DNA of 64,000 bases. Source: Dactylococcopsis salina PCC 8305 (GTDB lineage: Bacteria; Cyanobacteriota; Cyanobacteriia; Cyanobacteriales; Rubidibacteraceae). The position numbers and the translations under genes were made by a program. Location of the stretch: assembly GCF_000317615.1 (NCBI RefSeq), contig NC_019780.1, positions 62,001 through 126,000 of the forward strand. The letters are read 5' to 3'. Every line of letters begins with the position of its first letter. The stretch's first letter is position 1. The notes below the pieces were generated by a model, which had not been told where the DNA came from, did no database searches, and saw only the letters and a program-made list of their open reading frames with translations. Of this stretch, positions 18,073 to 26,693 are shown in pieces.

Positions 18073-18990
18073 ATGCGTTTGACCCGTTTCCAAAATAAAT
18101 TTGTAAAAAAAATTAATATCTCTCTTTGGTTAGCTGCCATTAAACCGCCCATTTATACGGTTGCGATTATTCCAATTACTATGGGGACAATTATCGCTTA
18201 TCGTGAATCTGGACAACTGAATTGGATGATTTTTTCCTTGTTCTTATTGTCTGGAATTTTGATTATTGCATGGCTCAATTTAAGTAATGATGTCTTTGAT
18301 TCAGAGACGGGAATTGATGTGAATAAAACGACTTCAGTGGTCAACATTACGGGGAATAAATCTCTCGTTTTTTGGGTGAGTAATTTTTGTTTGGCAGGTG
18401 CAATTTTGGCTTTAAGTGCGATCGGGTGGTTACAACAAGATTGGGGGGTCATCGGTTTGGTTTTACTTGCTTGTTTTCTTGGCTACACTTATCAAGGTCC
18501 CCCGTTTCGTCTCGGTTATCAAGGGCTAGGAGAAATCATCTGTTTCTTATGTTTTGGTCCGATCGCGCTTAGTGCTGCTTATTACTCACAAACTCAAGGA
18601 TTTAGTTGGTTTCTTCTCGTCACTTCTACCATTATTGGCATCAGTACCTCGCTGATTTTATTTTGTTCTCATTTCCATCAAGTGGAAGACGATTTAGCTG
18701 CAGGAAAACGCTCCCCGATCGTGCGACTAGGAACAAAAACAGGAGCAAATGTTCTCGCCGGCTTCACAGCAAGCATTTTTATTTTAACTATATTTTGGAC
18801 AATTCTCGGTTATTTTCCCTTATCTAGTCTCCTTATTTTTCTCTCTCTCCCGTCTGCTTATCAATTAGTTCGTCATGTGCAAACTTATCACAATCAACCT
18901 CAAAAAGTGAGCAATTCTAAATTTATTGCTGTGCAATTTTATTGTTGGAGTAGTTGTTTCTTGGGTTTAGGTTTATTGATTATTATTTAA
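18073..18990 (+). CDS. menA: 1,4-dihydroxy-2-naphthoate phytyltransferase
   Basis: A 305-residue UbiA-family prenyltransferase with eight or nine predicted membrane helices. The first Asp-rich motif is in LSNDVFDSETGID (about 76-88). A second conserved acidic stretch, HFHQVEDDLAAGKRSP, is at about 200-215, and GYTYQGPPFRL is the family signature. In cyanobacteria MenA attaches phytyl to DHNA for phylloquinone in photosystem I. The pairing with menF supports this over plastoquinone or heme O prenylation. Start MRLTRFQNKF is acceptable. Confidence 0.93.
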   Translation: MRLTRFQNKFVKKINISLWLAAIKPPIYTVAIIPITMGTIIAYRESGQLNWMIFSLFLLSGILIIAWLNLSNDVFDSETGIDVNKTTSVVNITGNKSLVFWVSNFCLAGAILALSAIGWLQQDWGVIGLVLLACFLGYTYQGPPFRLGYQGLGEIICFLCFGPIALSAAYYSQTQGFSWFLLVTSTIIGISTSLILFCSHFHQVEDDLAAGKRSPIVRLGTKTGANVLAGFTASIFILTIFWTILGYFPLSSLLIFLSLPSAYQLVRHVQTYHNQPQKVSNSKFIAVQFYCWSSCFLGLGLLIII

Positions 18991-19013
18991 TTCCTAAAAC
19001 GGCTTAATTCCCC

Positions 19014-19120
19014 CTGTGTTGGGTTTCGCGTAGAGACGTTCCATGGAACGTCTCTACCTAATGACAAATGACGAATGACTGATTGGTGTTGGGTTTCGTA
19101 AACTTCACCCAACCTACGTT
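19014..19120. repeat. Perfect 28-bp palindrome between GTTGGGT hairpin repeats
   Basis: A perfect 28-bp palindrome at 19030-19057 (arm GTAGAGACGTTCCA) lies between GTGTTGGGTTTCG copies, the second of which ends ACCCAACCTACG. A mismatched version of the palindrome sits at the larC stop codon (32529-32556). It may terminate menA transcription. Confidence 0.75.
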
Positions 19121-19453
19121 TTACTTTGATATTAAGGGGAAAAATTAGTAAAACTAATATAATAAAGGCAAATTCATTAGATTTTTCTATTAAACCCCAT
19201 ACTTTACACTTCTTAACGATTTTTTGACCGACCAAAATATTGACGAATTTACGCCGTTTCAGGTATGATGTTGGAAACAAAAATCCCACGGGATGGTCTG
19301 TCTTTTAAGCAATTTATCACCCTCAAGCCCTTATTCCTTCGTTGCGCTTCGGGAAATCTTGTCAAGTTTTTGGGAAAGAGTTTAAACCAATTTTTCGAGG
19401 GGAATTATAAATTCTGTAACGAAGGGTTGACAGAAATACGAAGATATGCAGGG
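19121..19453. other. Intergenic, no gene recognised
   Basis: About 330 bp without a supported gene. An 87-codon frame here overlaps the end of rodA and shows no protein-like features. TTGACA occurs near 19426, but no matching -10 box at good spacing was found. Confidence 0.4.
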
Positions 19454-20713
19454 CTAACTAAAAAAGGTGGTGCGTTGCTTATGATTCGCAACCGATTCGA
19501 CAATTCCGATCGCCATAAAATTCATTAGAATTGCTGATCGTCCGTAACTCATCCAGGGAAGCGGTAAGCCAGTGATGGGAGCGAGTCCGATCGTCATCCC
19601 GACGTTAACAGCGACCTGAAAGAAGATCATACAGAAAACGCCGATCGCCAGTAAAGAACCAAAATTATCTTGCGCTTTCAGGGCAATCATTAGTAGTCTG
19701 ACACAGATTAGCCAGAACAGCAAGAGTAACCCCATCGTTCCCACAAAGCCTAACTCCTCGCCAACCGCACTAAAAATAAAGTCTGTATGTTGTTCAGGAA
19801 TAAAATCTAATTGAGTCTGTGTGCCTTGTGTGAAGCCTCTTCCCCACATTTCTCCCGCACCGATCGCGATGCGAGATTGAATGAGATGATAACCGCCACC
19901 GAGAGGGTCTTTATTGGGGTCTAAAAAGAGAATCAGGCGGTTTTTTTGATAGTCCTTGAGGAGTCCCCAAAACAGGTTTCCTAAGCCCCCAGAAATGAAA
20001 TTGAGGGCGATCGCGCCGCATCCAGATAACCAGCCCCCTGGCAGTGTGCGCCAAGCAATGACAAACATTAATCCTGCCCAACTCAGCCAAGCGGGAATAT
20101 AAACATTAAACAGAATCGCCGCGACAGCAGGAGAAATCAACAAAAGTAACCAACTGAAGTTGGCATTTGCCCAATACAGCATTCCGAGAGCGATCGCCCC
20201 AAAAACTAAAGACGTTCCTAAATCTGGTTGTAGAAAGACTAACCCCCAAGGTAGAGCCACCACCAGTAACGCTTGCAACAGTGCTGGTAAGGTTTCGGCA
20301 GGACGACGATGGAGAATAGCGGCTAAACTAATAATCACCCCTAACTTAGCAAACTCTGACGGCTGGAGATTAAATCCCGCGACACTAATCCATCGTTGCG
20401 CTCCTTTTGCCGTCACTCCCATCACTAGCACCATCAACAGGGAAATATTAGTGACCGCATACACGAGCCAAAAGTAATATAATAATTTATTATAACGCCA
20501 ACGAGCGAGGAAAAGGGCGATCAATAAACCAATTCCCGTCATAATCCCATGACGAATCCAATCATTGACTTCCTCGTTGATTTGGGTGCTATAGATGGTT
20601 AAAGCCCCCCAACTGGCAACACCGACCACTAAGAGCAGTAGAAACCAGTCTATTTCTTGCCAAGGTGCGATTAAGTTGCGCCAACTGAATTTGGAAAAGG
20701 AAAACCCTGTCAT
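19454..20713 (-). CDS. rodA: Rod-shape peptidoglycan glycosyltransferase RodA
   Basis: A 419-residue SEDS-family protein with about ten transmembrane segments. Signature elements: QPDLGTSLVF, GRGFTQGTQTQLDFIPEQHTD (split here for length), FIFSAVGEELGF and the C-terminal GLPLPWMSYGRSA. The Asp of the QLDFIPEQHTD loop and the Glu of VGEELG are the residues needed for glycan polymerisation in RodA/FtsW. Absence of a long extra N-terminus and the RodA-like C-terminus favour RodA over FtsW. It is downstream of and co-directional with mrp, with the second MITE inserted between them. Confidence 0.93.
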   Translation of the reverse strand: MTGFSFSKFSWRNLIAPWQEIDWFLLLLVVGVASWGALTIYSTQINEEVNDWIRHGIMTGIGLLIALFLARWRYNKLLYYFWLVYAVTNISLLMVLVMGVTAKGAQRWISVAGFNLQPSEFAKLGVIISLAAILHRRPAETLPALLQALLVVALPWGLVFLQPDLGTSLVFGAIALGMLYWANANFSWLLLLISPAVAAILFNVYIPAWLSWAGLMFVIAWRTLPGGWLSGCGAIALNFISGGLGNLFWGLLKDYQKNRLILFLDPNKDPLGGGYHLIQSRIAIGAGEMWGRGFTQGTQTQLDFIPEQHTDFIFSAVGEELGFVGTMGLLLLFWLICVRLLMIALKAQDNFGSLLAIGVFCMIFFQVAVNVGMTIGLAPITGLPLPWMSYGRSAILMNFMAIGIVESVANHKQRTTFFS

Positions 20714-20737
20714 CTTTATCGTTCTTAAGTGAGAGCT

Positions 20738-20981
20738 TGCTGTTGGGAAACTGAAAGTTTTACCAAATAAGGATTTGAGGCGATTAAGTTCAGGTAAAAA
20801 TGCAAGTTCATTGATTGTTCAATCGTCACGCACCTTGCATGCAAGCCTTTTGCCTTTTGCCTCTTGCCTTTTGCCTCTTGCCTTTTGCCTTTTGCCTCTT
20901 GCCTTTTGCCTTTTGCCTTTTGCCTTTTGCCTCTTGCCTTTTGCCTTACTAAACCAACCAATGGACTTTTTCAGCAACCCC
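20738..20981. mobile_element. MITE copy 2 (heptamer-core element)
   Basis: The inverse-orientation copy of the element at 3497-3688. It runs from TTGCTGTTGGGAAACTGAAA through a unique part and about 15 GCCTTTT/GCCTCTT heptamers (20845-20947) to CTTTTTCAGCAACCCC. It is flanked by the perfect 12-bp direct repeat TAAGTGAGAGCT (20726-20737 and 20982-20993). The right copy contains the mrp stop codon, so insertion duplicated the last codons of mrp. It has no coding capacity. Confidence 0.85.
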
Positions 20982-22042
20982 TAAGTGAGAGCTGCCACTG
21001 AAGCTTTGGCTGCCACTTGTTGCGCGATCGCGCTGAGAGCAGAAGCGGAAGCAGAATTCGGATGAGACACAACGATCGGGATACCGCAGTCTCCTCCTTC
21101 CCGTAAAGAAATCTCCAAAGGAATGCAACCCAATAGGGGAACATTTAACTCTTTTGCTGCTTTTTCTCCGCCACCAGAGCCAAATAAATCATAGCGACGA
21201 TCGGGCAAATCGGGAGGAATAAAATAACTCATGTTCTCTACCATTCCCAAAACTGTTACCCCCAACTGTTCAAACATTTTCAAGCCGCGACGAGCATCCA
21301 TGAGGGAGACATCTTGGGGGGTGGTAACAATAACCGCTCCCGACATGGGAACCGCTTGCGCGAGGGTTAACTGTGCGTCACCCGTACCTGGGGGTAAATC
21401 CACCACCATGTAATCTAACTCTCCCCAATTTACCTGATAGAGAAACTGACGGATAATGCCATTGAGCATGGGGCCACGCCACACAACGGGCTGATCAGTA
21501 TCAATCAAAAAGCCCATTGATACCAATTTTACGCCGTGATTAAATGCGGGTTCGAGAACTTCTCCTTTTGGGGATTCTTGTACTCGGACTTTCGCTTCTG
21601 CCAATCCGAGCATACTCGGCGCATTGGGACCATAAATATCGGCGTCTAACAATCCCACTTTCGCACCACTTTGAGCCAGAGAAACGGCTAAATTAACCGC
21701 AACGGAGCTTTTTCCGACACCGCCTTTCCCACTGGAAACTGCAATGATGTTTTTTACCCCTGGCACTGATTCTCGATCGGGAACCGATTTTTGTTGAGGG
21801 GTTTCGGAAGAAACTTCTATCTCTACGGTTTCCACTCCTGGCAAATCTTGAACTGCTTTTTTACAATCATCCACAATCATTTCTTTGAGAGGACAAGCGG
21901 GAGTGGTTAAAACCAGAGTAAAGCTCAAATCTCCATTTTCTAAGGAGATGTTCCGAATCATGTTCAGTTCTACTAAACTTTTTTGTAATTCTGGGTCTTG
22001 GACGGGACGCAGTGCTTCTAAAATTGTATTGGTGTCTGTCAT
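20981..22042 (-). CDS. mrp: Mrp/ApbC-type iron-sulfur carrier ATPase
   Basis: A 353-residue protein. An N-terminal MIP18/DUF59 domain (about 5-80, with TPACPLKEM) is fused to a ParA-like P-loop ATPase. The deviant Walker A is [16 protein letters not shown] (about 104-119), followed by [16 protein letters not shown] and [17 protein letters not shown]. Family members carry and transfer [4Fe-4S] clusters. The last residues VAALT and the TAG stop lie within the target duplication of the adjacent MITE. It is probably in one operon with rodA originally; the element now separates them. Confidence 0.94.
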   Translation of the reverse strand: MTDTNTILEALRPVQDPELQKSLVELNMIRNISLENGDLSFTLVLTTPACPLKEMIVDDCKKAVQDLPGVETVEIEVSSETPQQKSVPDRESVPGVKNIIAVSSGKGGVGKSSVAVNLAVSLAQSGAKVGLLDADIYGPNAPSMLGLAEAKVRVQESPKGEVLEPAFNHGVKLVSMGFLIDTDQPVVWRGPMLNGIIRQFLYQVNWGELDYMVVDLPPGTGDAQLTLAQAVPMSGAVIVTTPQDVSLMDARRGLKMFEQLGVTVLGMVENMSYFIPPDLPDRRYDLFGSGGGEKAAKELNVPLLGCIPLEISLREGGDCGIPIVVSHPNSASASALSAIAQQVAAKASVAALT

Positions 22043-22136
22043 TGGTAAAGATACTTAAAACTGTCCTTATCCTGATGGTAACGAGAATTAGCATCGATCG
22101 TTTGTCAGTCATCATCAAGAAGAGGGCTGAGGTTTG

Positions 22137-22946
22137 CTAATTATTTAAAGAGAGAAAATTATCGATCGCCTCCACCATACGCGGGGGCCAACGGCGGACT
22201 TTTTCCAGCCATTCCACATCCCGATAACGAGCATCACTTCCCATCACAGCTACCCAGTTACTTTCCGCCTCTCCTTCTTGGCGTTCAGCCCACAACATCG
22301 CCGTGAGTGCTGCACGAACATCAGGAAAATTGGGATATTTCCGCACTAGCTTTCGGGTTTCGTCGAGTGCTTCTTGTTCATCCCCCACTTGGTAATGGCT
22401 TAAAGCCGCATTTGACCGCGCGATCGCAAAATCGGGATTAAGAGAGGAGGCTTTTTCATAATCGGTAATTGCTCCCCTGTAGTCTCCCTTTCCTGCTTTG
22501 GCATTACCGCGATTATTGTATGCCATAGCATCATCAGGATTAAGCACTAAAACTTGATTATAATCTTCGATCGCGCTCTCCCAGTCTTGTACAATTTCGT
22601 AAGCAATACCACGATTTAAATAGGGATCAGGTTGATTGGGAGCAAGAGCAATGGCATGATTATAATCATTAATCGCCTTTTCAATTTTGCTCTGACTTAA
22701 GCGAACATTACCGCGATTACTCCAAACTGCGGGATTACGAGGAAATAACTCGATCAATTCTCCCCAATACACTTCTGACTGTGCGAAATCTCCCTCTTTG
22801 AGCGCTTCAAAGGCTTTTTCGGCAATTTGATCTCCCTTTTGTAACTGTTCCTCAGTAATCTGGGAATAATCATTATTTTGTCCCCAAGCTGCGGTGGGGA
22901 AACTTAAGAGAAAAACTAAGCAAAATAGACTAATTAGAATACGCAT
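22137..22946 (-). CDS. Exported tetratricopeptide-repeat protein
   Basis: A 269-residue protein with a signal peptide (MRILISLFCLVFLLS, cut near AWG-Q). At least four TPR units follow: VWSNRGNVRLSQ, PYLNRGIAYEI, AYNNRGNAKAGKGDYRGAI and ARSNAALSHYQVGDEQEAL. Such lumenal or periplasmic TPR proteins are common in cyanobacteria and act as scaffolds, often for photosystem assembly; the partner is unknown. The C-terminus (WPPRMVEAIDNFLSL) is conserved in this subfamily in my recollection. It is followed by the mrp region. Confidence 0.8.
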   Translation of the reverse strand: MRILISLFCLVFLLSFPTAAWGQNNDYSQITEEQLQKGDQIAEKAFEALKEGDFAQSEVYWGELIELFPRNPAVWSNRGNVRLSQSKIEKAINDYNHAIALAPNQPDPYLNRGIAYEIVQDWESAIEDYNQVLVLNPDDAMAYNNRGNAKAGKGDYRGAITDYEKASSLNPDFAIARSNAALSHYQVGDEQEALDETRKLVRKYPNFPDVRAALTAMLWAERQEGEAESNWVAVMGSDARYRDVEWLEKVRRWPPRMVEAIDNFLSLNN

Positions 22947-23000
22947 TTTTAGGATTGGTTATTGGTTATTTGTTATTTGTTATTGGTTATTTGTTATTGA

Positions 23001-23200
23001 TGTTGGGTTTCATTTGATTTCACCCAACCTACGTCATGGTTGTTGGGTTTCATTTGATTTCACCCAACCTACGTCATGGTTGTTGGGTTTCATTTCATTT
23101 TACCCAACCTACGTCATGGTTGTTGGGTTTCATTTGATTTTACCCAACCTACGTCATGTTTGTTGGGTTTCATTTGATTCCACCCAACCTACGTCATGGC
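23001..23200. repeat. Five tandem 40-bp units with GTTGGGT/ACCCAAC hairpins
   Basis: Exactly 40-bp units begin at 23001, 23041, 23081, 23121 and 23161, each TGTTGGGTTTCATTTGATT, then ACCCAACCTACGTCATGGT, with one to three changes between units. The fifth unit contains the FIST gene stop codon (23189-23191). The flank toward 22950 has TTATTTG heptamers. There are no spacers of unique sequence, so it is not a CRISPR. Confidence 0.92.
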
Positions 23201-24445
23201 TGTTGGTCTAAAGATAGCAAAAGAAGAGGTATAACCATGTAAAAACGTTTCACTACCTACCGGACCAATTTCCCCATTACAGAAAAAGCCACCGAGAGGA
23301 ATTTCTCCCACATAGCGACGAAATAACTCCGAATCAAAATTCGGTTTTCCATACAACTCTTTACCCCGTCCTAAACAAGAAAAAAGTAACGCTCCCACAG
23401 CAGAATTATTCTTTTCCTCCCGTTGATACTTTTCTAAAAGTACCTCTAAATCTTCAGCAGACGTATTACCATCACGGAGATGAAACTGAATCCGCTGTCC
23501 AGGTCGTAATTTATCTCCCACTGCGATCGCGCCAACTTTAGGATCAATCCCCAATAAATTCCGAATCAGGAAATCGCCCTCTTGTAACTCTAACTTAAAT
23601 TCACTGCGAGCAATGCCTAAAAACAATGAATCTTGAGCCAACTGTTGATCATCAGGACTTAACTCGTTCATCAACTCTCGTAAGGCTTGTAACGGAGGTT
23701 TCCCTGCTTCTGCACCATTTTCTCCCACCATTGCCACTTCTGCAAGAACATTGCGTTCCCCTTTTGTAATCTGAAATTGAGGCCCCACTGGACGACACCC
23801 TTGAGCGACAATTGTATCAACTTTTATATTGCCGCTTAATGCTACCCCAACCATTCCCCCTCGCAACAATTCCGTGTTTTCTGTACCATTTTGATAGAAC
23901 AAACCCGTTTGCATTCCCATCGCCATGGCACTGGCTAAACCGCCGACTTTTTTCCCTTGTGGGTAAGCAAAATCTAGCCCTTCTAGTAAATCATTGACCT
24001 TTGAAAAAAAAGGATCAGCCAGTAAAATGAAATCAGGCTCTTGTTCTGGAGAAACTCCTGTTAAATTTGTCCAAGCCTTCGCTCCACTGTCCAAATCAGG
24101 AATTTCCTCCGCGCTAATATGAAATCCTTGTACGTTCACCCCTGGTAAATGAGCGACAGTGAGACTCAAAGCAGGATTCCCTTCAATTTCTTGCGCTTGA
24201 TTTTCCTCATCAATCCCAATAATGCCACCGCCTCCACTACCAATTAAAACCGAAATCGGGAGTTTTTCTTGGATTAAAGGCAATAAACGAGGATATTCGC
24301 TGGCGTAAGCTGAAGAAATGAACAAAAATCCCAGATCAGGAGAACCAGATAACTGTTTTTTGATGCGATCGGTCACTTCCGAAATCGCACTTTCTAGAGA
24401 GAGACGAGTTGAGATCGCGTTTACCCATTGTATTTGCTCAGTCAT
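23189..24445 (-). CDS. FIST-domain signal transduction protein
   Basis: A 418-residue protein. FIST N domain (about 30-230: FLFISSAYASEY, VLIGSGGGGIIG, VGGLASAMAMG) and FIST C domain (about 240-400: LFLGIARSE, VGALLFSCLGRGKELYG, GGFFCNGEIGPVG). FIST domains are predicted sensors of small ligands such as amino acids, often partnered with kinases or cyclases; none is adjacent. The last residues PTAMT and the stop codon are encoded by the 40-bp repeat unit, so the natural C-terminus may have been altered. Upstream lies a heptamer array shared with the truncated dus gene. Confidence 0.88.
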   Translation of the reverse strand: MTEQIQWVNAISTRLSLESAISEVTDRIKKQLSGSPDLGFLFISSAYASEYPRLLPLIQEKLPISVLIGSGGGGIIGIDEENQAQEIEGNPALSLTVAHLPGVNVQGFHISAEEIPDLDSGAKAWTNLTGVSPEQEPDFILLADPFFSKVNDLLEGLDFAYPQGKKVGGLASAMAMGMQTGLFYQNGTENTELLRGGMVGVALSGNIKVDTIVAQGCRPVGPQFQITKGERNVLAEVAMVGENGAEAGKPPLQALRELMNELSPDDQQLAQDSLFLGIARSEFKLELQEGDFLIRNLLGIDPKVGAIAVGDKLRPGQRIQFHLRDGNTSAEDLEVLLEKYQREEKNNSAVGALLFSCLGRGKELYGKPNFDSELFRRYVGEIPLGGFFCNGEIGPVGSETFLHGYTSSFAIFRPTAMT

Positions 24446-24493
24446 TAAGTTATTTTATCCGTTTCAGTTTGATTTAAAAATAGCAAATCAGTC

Positions 24494-24597
24494 ATCAGTT
24501 ATTTGTTATTTGTTATTTGTTATTTGTTATTTGTTATTTGTTATTTGTTATTTGTTCACTGGTCACTGATCACTGGTCACTGATCACTGGTCACTGA
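24494..24597. repeat. TTATTTG heptamers and ACTGGTCACTGATC units
   Basis: About seven TTATTTG heptamers (24500-24555) run into three copies of CACTGGTCACTGAT (24556-24597). The array ends at the point where the conserved dus sequence begins, so it borders the truncation. Confidence 0.85.
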
Positions 24598-24614
24598 TAA
24601 AAGAACTTCCCCAA

Positions 24615-25412
24615 GTGATGAATATCGCACCCGATGAAACCCCGATTAGTATTCAGTTGTTTGATTGTCGTCCTGATTTCATGGGAGAAGCGGCACAAAA
24701 AGCAGTAGAAGAAGGAGCGCAAACGGTTGATATAAATATGGGTTGTCCCGTCAATAAAATCACTAAAAAAGGGGGTGGCTCATCTCTTTTACGACAGCCA
24801 GAAGTCGCAGAAGCGATTGTGAAAGCGGTGGTGAATGCGGTTGATGTTCCTGTTTCGGTTAAAACTCGTATTGGTTGGAATGAAAACGAAATTAATATTC
24901 TTGAGTTTGCGAAACGACTCGAAGCCGCTGGCACACAAATGTTAACGTTACATGGTCGAACTCGCTGTCAAGGGTATAACGGAAAGGCACAATGGCATTG
25001 GATAAAAAAAGTTAAGGAGATTCTAGAGATTCCTGTCATTGCTAATGGCGACATCTTTTCCCTAGAGGATGCGGTACGTTGTTTAGAAGAAACGGGTGCG
25101 GATGGGGTGATGTGTTCGCGAGGAACATTGGGTTATCCGTTTTTGGTGGGAGAAATTGATTATTTTTTGAAAACAGGAGAAAAACGCCCTCAACCGACTC
25201 CTGTAGAGGTTTTAACTTGCGCCAAAGAACATTTAAAGGGATTATGGGAGTATCGCGGCGATCGCGGCATTTATCAATCCCGAAAACATTTAGCTTGGTA
25301 TGCAAAGGGTTTTTCTGGCGCTTCTAAGTTACGAGATAATCTCTCACAAATCAAAAGTTTAGAAGAAGGTTTGGGGTTGTTAGATGCTGCGATCGAAAGT
25401 CAACTTGATTAA
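24615..25412 (+). pseudogene. tRNA-dihydrouridine synthase, 5'-truncated
   Basis: A frame of 265 codons matching DusA/B-type enzymes from the middle of the TIM barrel: VDINMGCPVNKITKKGGGSS, the active-site-region VSVKTRIGW, TLHGRTRCQGYNG, VIANGDI and the helical end domain. Family members have about 325-350 residues. The first 70 or so, with the FMN-binding AP(M/L)AGVTD strand, are absent. The frame reads open upstream as IKELPQV and then into repeat DNA, so the 5' part was replaced by repeats. The substrate cysteine (NMGCP) is kept. It is probably inactive; a shortened functional protein is unlikely without the FMN strand. Confidence 0.75.
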
Positions 25413-25419
25413 CATTTTT

Positions 25420-25609
25420 ATGATCCCCCCTAACCCCCCTTACTTAAGGGGGAAAATATGATCCCCCCTAACCCCCCTTACTTAAGGGGGGAAAATATGA
25501 TCCCCCCTAACCCCCCTTACTTAAGGGGGGAAAATATGATCCCCCCTAACCCCCCTTACTTAAGGGGGGAAATATGATCCCCCCTAACCCCCCTTACTTA
25601 AGGGGGGAA
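25420..25609. repeat. Five tandem units of a C/G-rich hairpin repeat
   Basis: Five copies of about 38-40 bp: ATGATCCCCCCTAACCCCCC, then TTACTTAAGGGGGGAAAAT. Each contains the palindrome CCCCCCTTACTTAAGGGGGG. Single copies of this class are found at many places in the window. It lies between dus and the PRK-like gene. Confidence 0.92.
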
Positions 25610-25692
25610 AAGAAGTCTCTAGAAATTTTCCCGAAAACAGGTACAATTAATCGGAACTTCTAACTGTGAAAATTATAATTACAGAATAAATT

Positions 25693-26634
25693 ATGGCTGA
25701 ACGTCGCATTATTTTGGGTATTGTCGGTGATAGTGCTGCTGGAAAAACCACTCTTACCAAAGGGATCGCTAAAATTTTGGGGGAAGAGAATGTTACAGTA
25801 ATCTGTACTGATGATTATCACCGCTACGATCGAGATCAACGGAAAGAAACGGGAATCAGTGCGCTTCACCCTGACTGTAACTATCTCGATGTGATGCAAC
25901 AGCATATTGCGTTATTACGAGGCGGCCAACCGATTCTCAAACCAATTTATAATCACGATACGGGAAAGTTTGATCCGCCAGAGTATATTCAACCGAAAAA
26001 ATTTGTTATTCTCGAAGGTTTGCTTGGCTATTACACTCGCGCTTGTCGGGATGCGTTTGATGTGAAAGTCTATCTTGCGCCTCCTGAATCTTTACGAGAA
26101 ACATGGAAGGTGAAACGAGACACTCGTAAACGCGGCTATACAGATCATCAAGTTTTAGAAGCGTTGAGAAAGCGTGAACCAGACTCCGAAGCATTTATTC
26201 GCCCGCAACGGGAATGGGCGGATGTTGTGGTGAGTTTCTATCCCCCAGAAGATCATTCTGAAGAAAGCAATGGTAATCTTAATGTGCGTCTCGTTTTAAG
26301 ACCAACGATTCCTCACCCTGACTTGGTGCGCTTGTTTGAAACTCAACCTGAAAACGGCGCAGTGGCACTAGAATTAGATCGGGATATGGGGAAACCTGTT
26401 GATGTTTTAGAAATTCAGGGAAATGCAACGAAAGAACAAGTGATTGATATGGAGAAAGTTCTCTGTACAGAAGTTCCCTATTTAGCCGATTTTTGTCGCA
26501 TTGATAGTGAAATTGAAATTGGTAAGGTTATTGGAACGACTGGAGAAACCATCCAAAGTTATCCTCTAGCGTTGACCCAATTACTGGTAACTTATCATAT
26601 GCTCAAAGCCTCTTATAGTTATCAAGTGAAATAG
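25693..26634 (+). CDS. Phosphoribulokinase-family protein, non-canonical
   Basis: A 313-residue P-loop kinase. Walker A GDSAAGKTTL (about 12-21), VICTDDYHRYDR, KPIYNHDTGKFDPPE, VILEGLLGYY and FIRPQREWADVVVSF match phosphoribulokinase in order. The photosynthetic cyanobacterial enzyme has a Cys in the P-loop (GDSGCGKS) that forms the thioredoxin-controlled disulfide with the Cys of VICLDDYH. Here the first is Ala and only the second Cys is kept. A PRK paralogue of this type is annotated in several cyanobacteria as far as I recall. It phosphorylates a sugar phosphate; ribulose 5-phosphate is likely but not proven. Confidence 0.8.
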   Translation: MAERRIILGIVGDSAAGKTTLTKGIAKILGEENVTVICTDDYHRYDRDQRKETGISALHPDCNYLDVMQQHIALLRGGQPILKPIYNHDTGKFDPPEYIQPKKFVILEGLLGYYTRACRDAFDVKVYLAPPESLRETWKVKRDTRKRGYTDHQVLEALRKREPDSEAFIRPQREWADVVVSFYPPEDHSEESNGNLNVRLVLRPTIPHPDLVRLFETQPENGAVALELDRDMGKPVDVLEIQGNATKEQVIDMEKVLCTEVPYLADFCRIDSEIEIGKVIGTTGETIQSYPLALTQLLVTYHMLKASYSYQVK

Positions 26635-26693
26635 CATCAAACTTCCCTCCAGAAATCTAACCTTGATTGACGATCGGATCACCTTCATTGATA

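Noticed and set aside
19265-19528. 87-codon plus-strand frame
   Set aside because: It overlaps the end of rodA, has no protein-like features or family resemblance and no good ribosome-binding site.
23001-23200. Regular 40-bp direct repeats, possible CRISPR
   Set aside because: Units abut with no unique spacers, each is itself a hairpin, and no cas genes are near.
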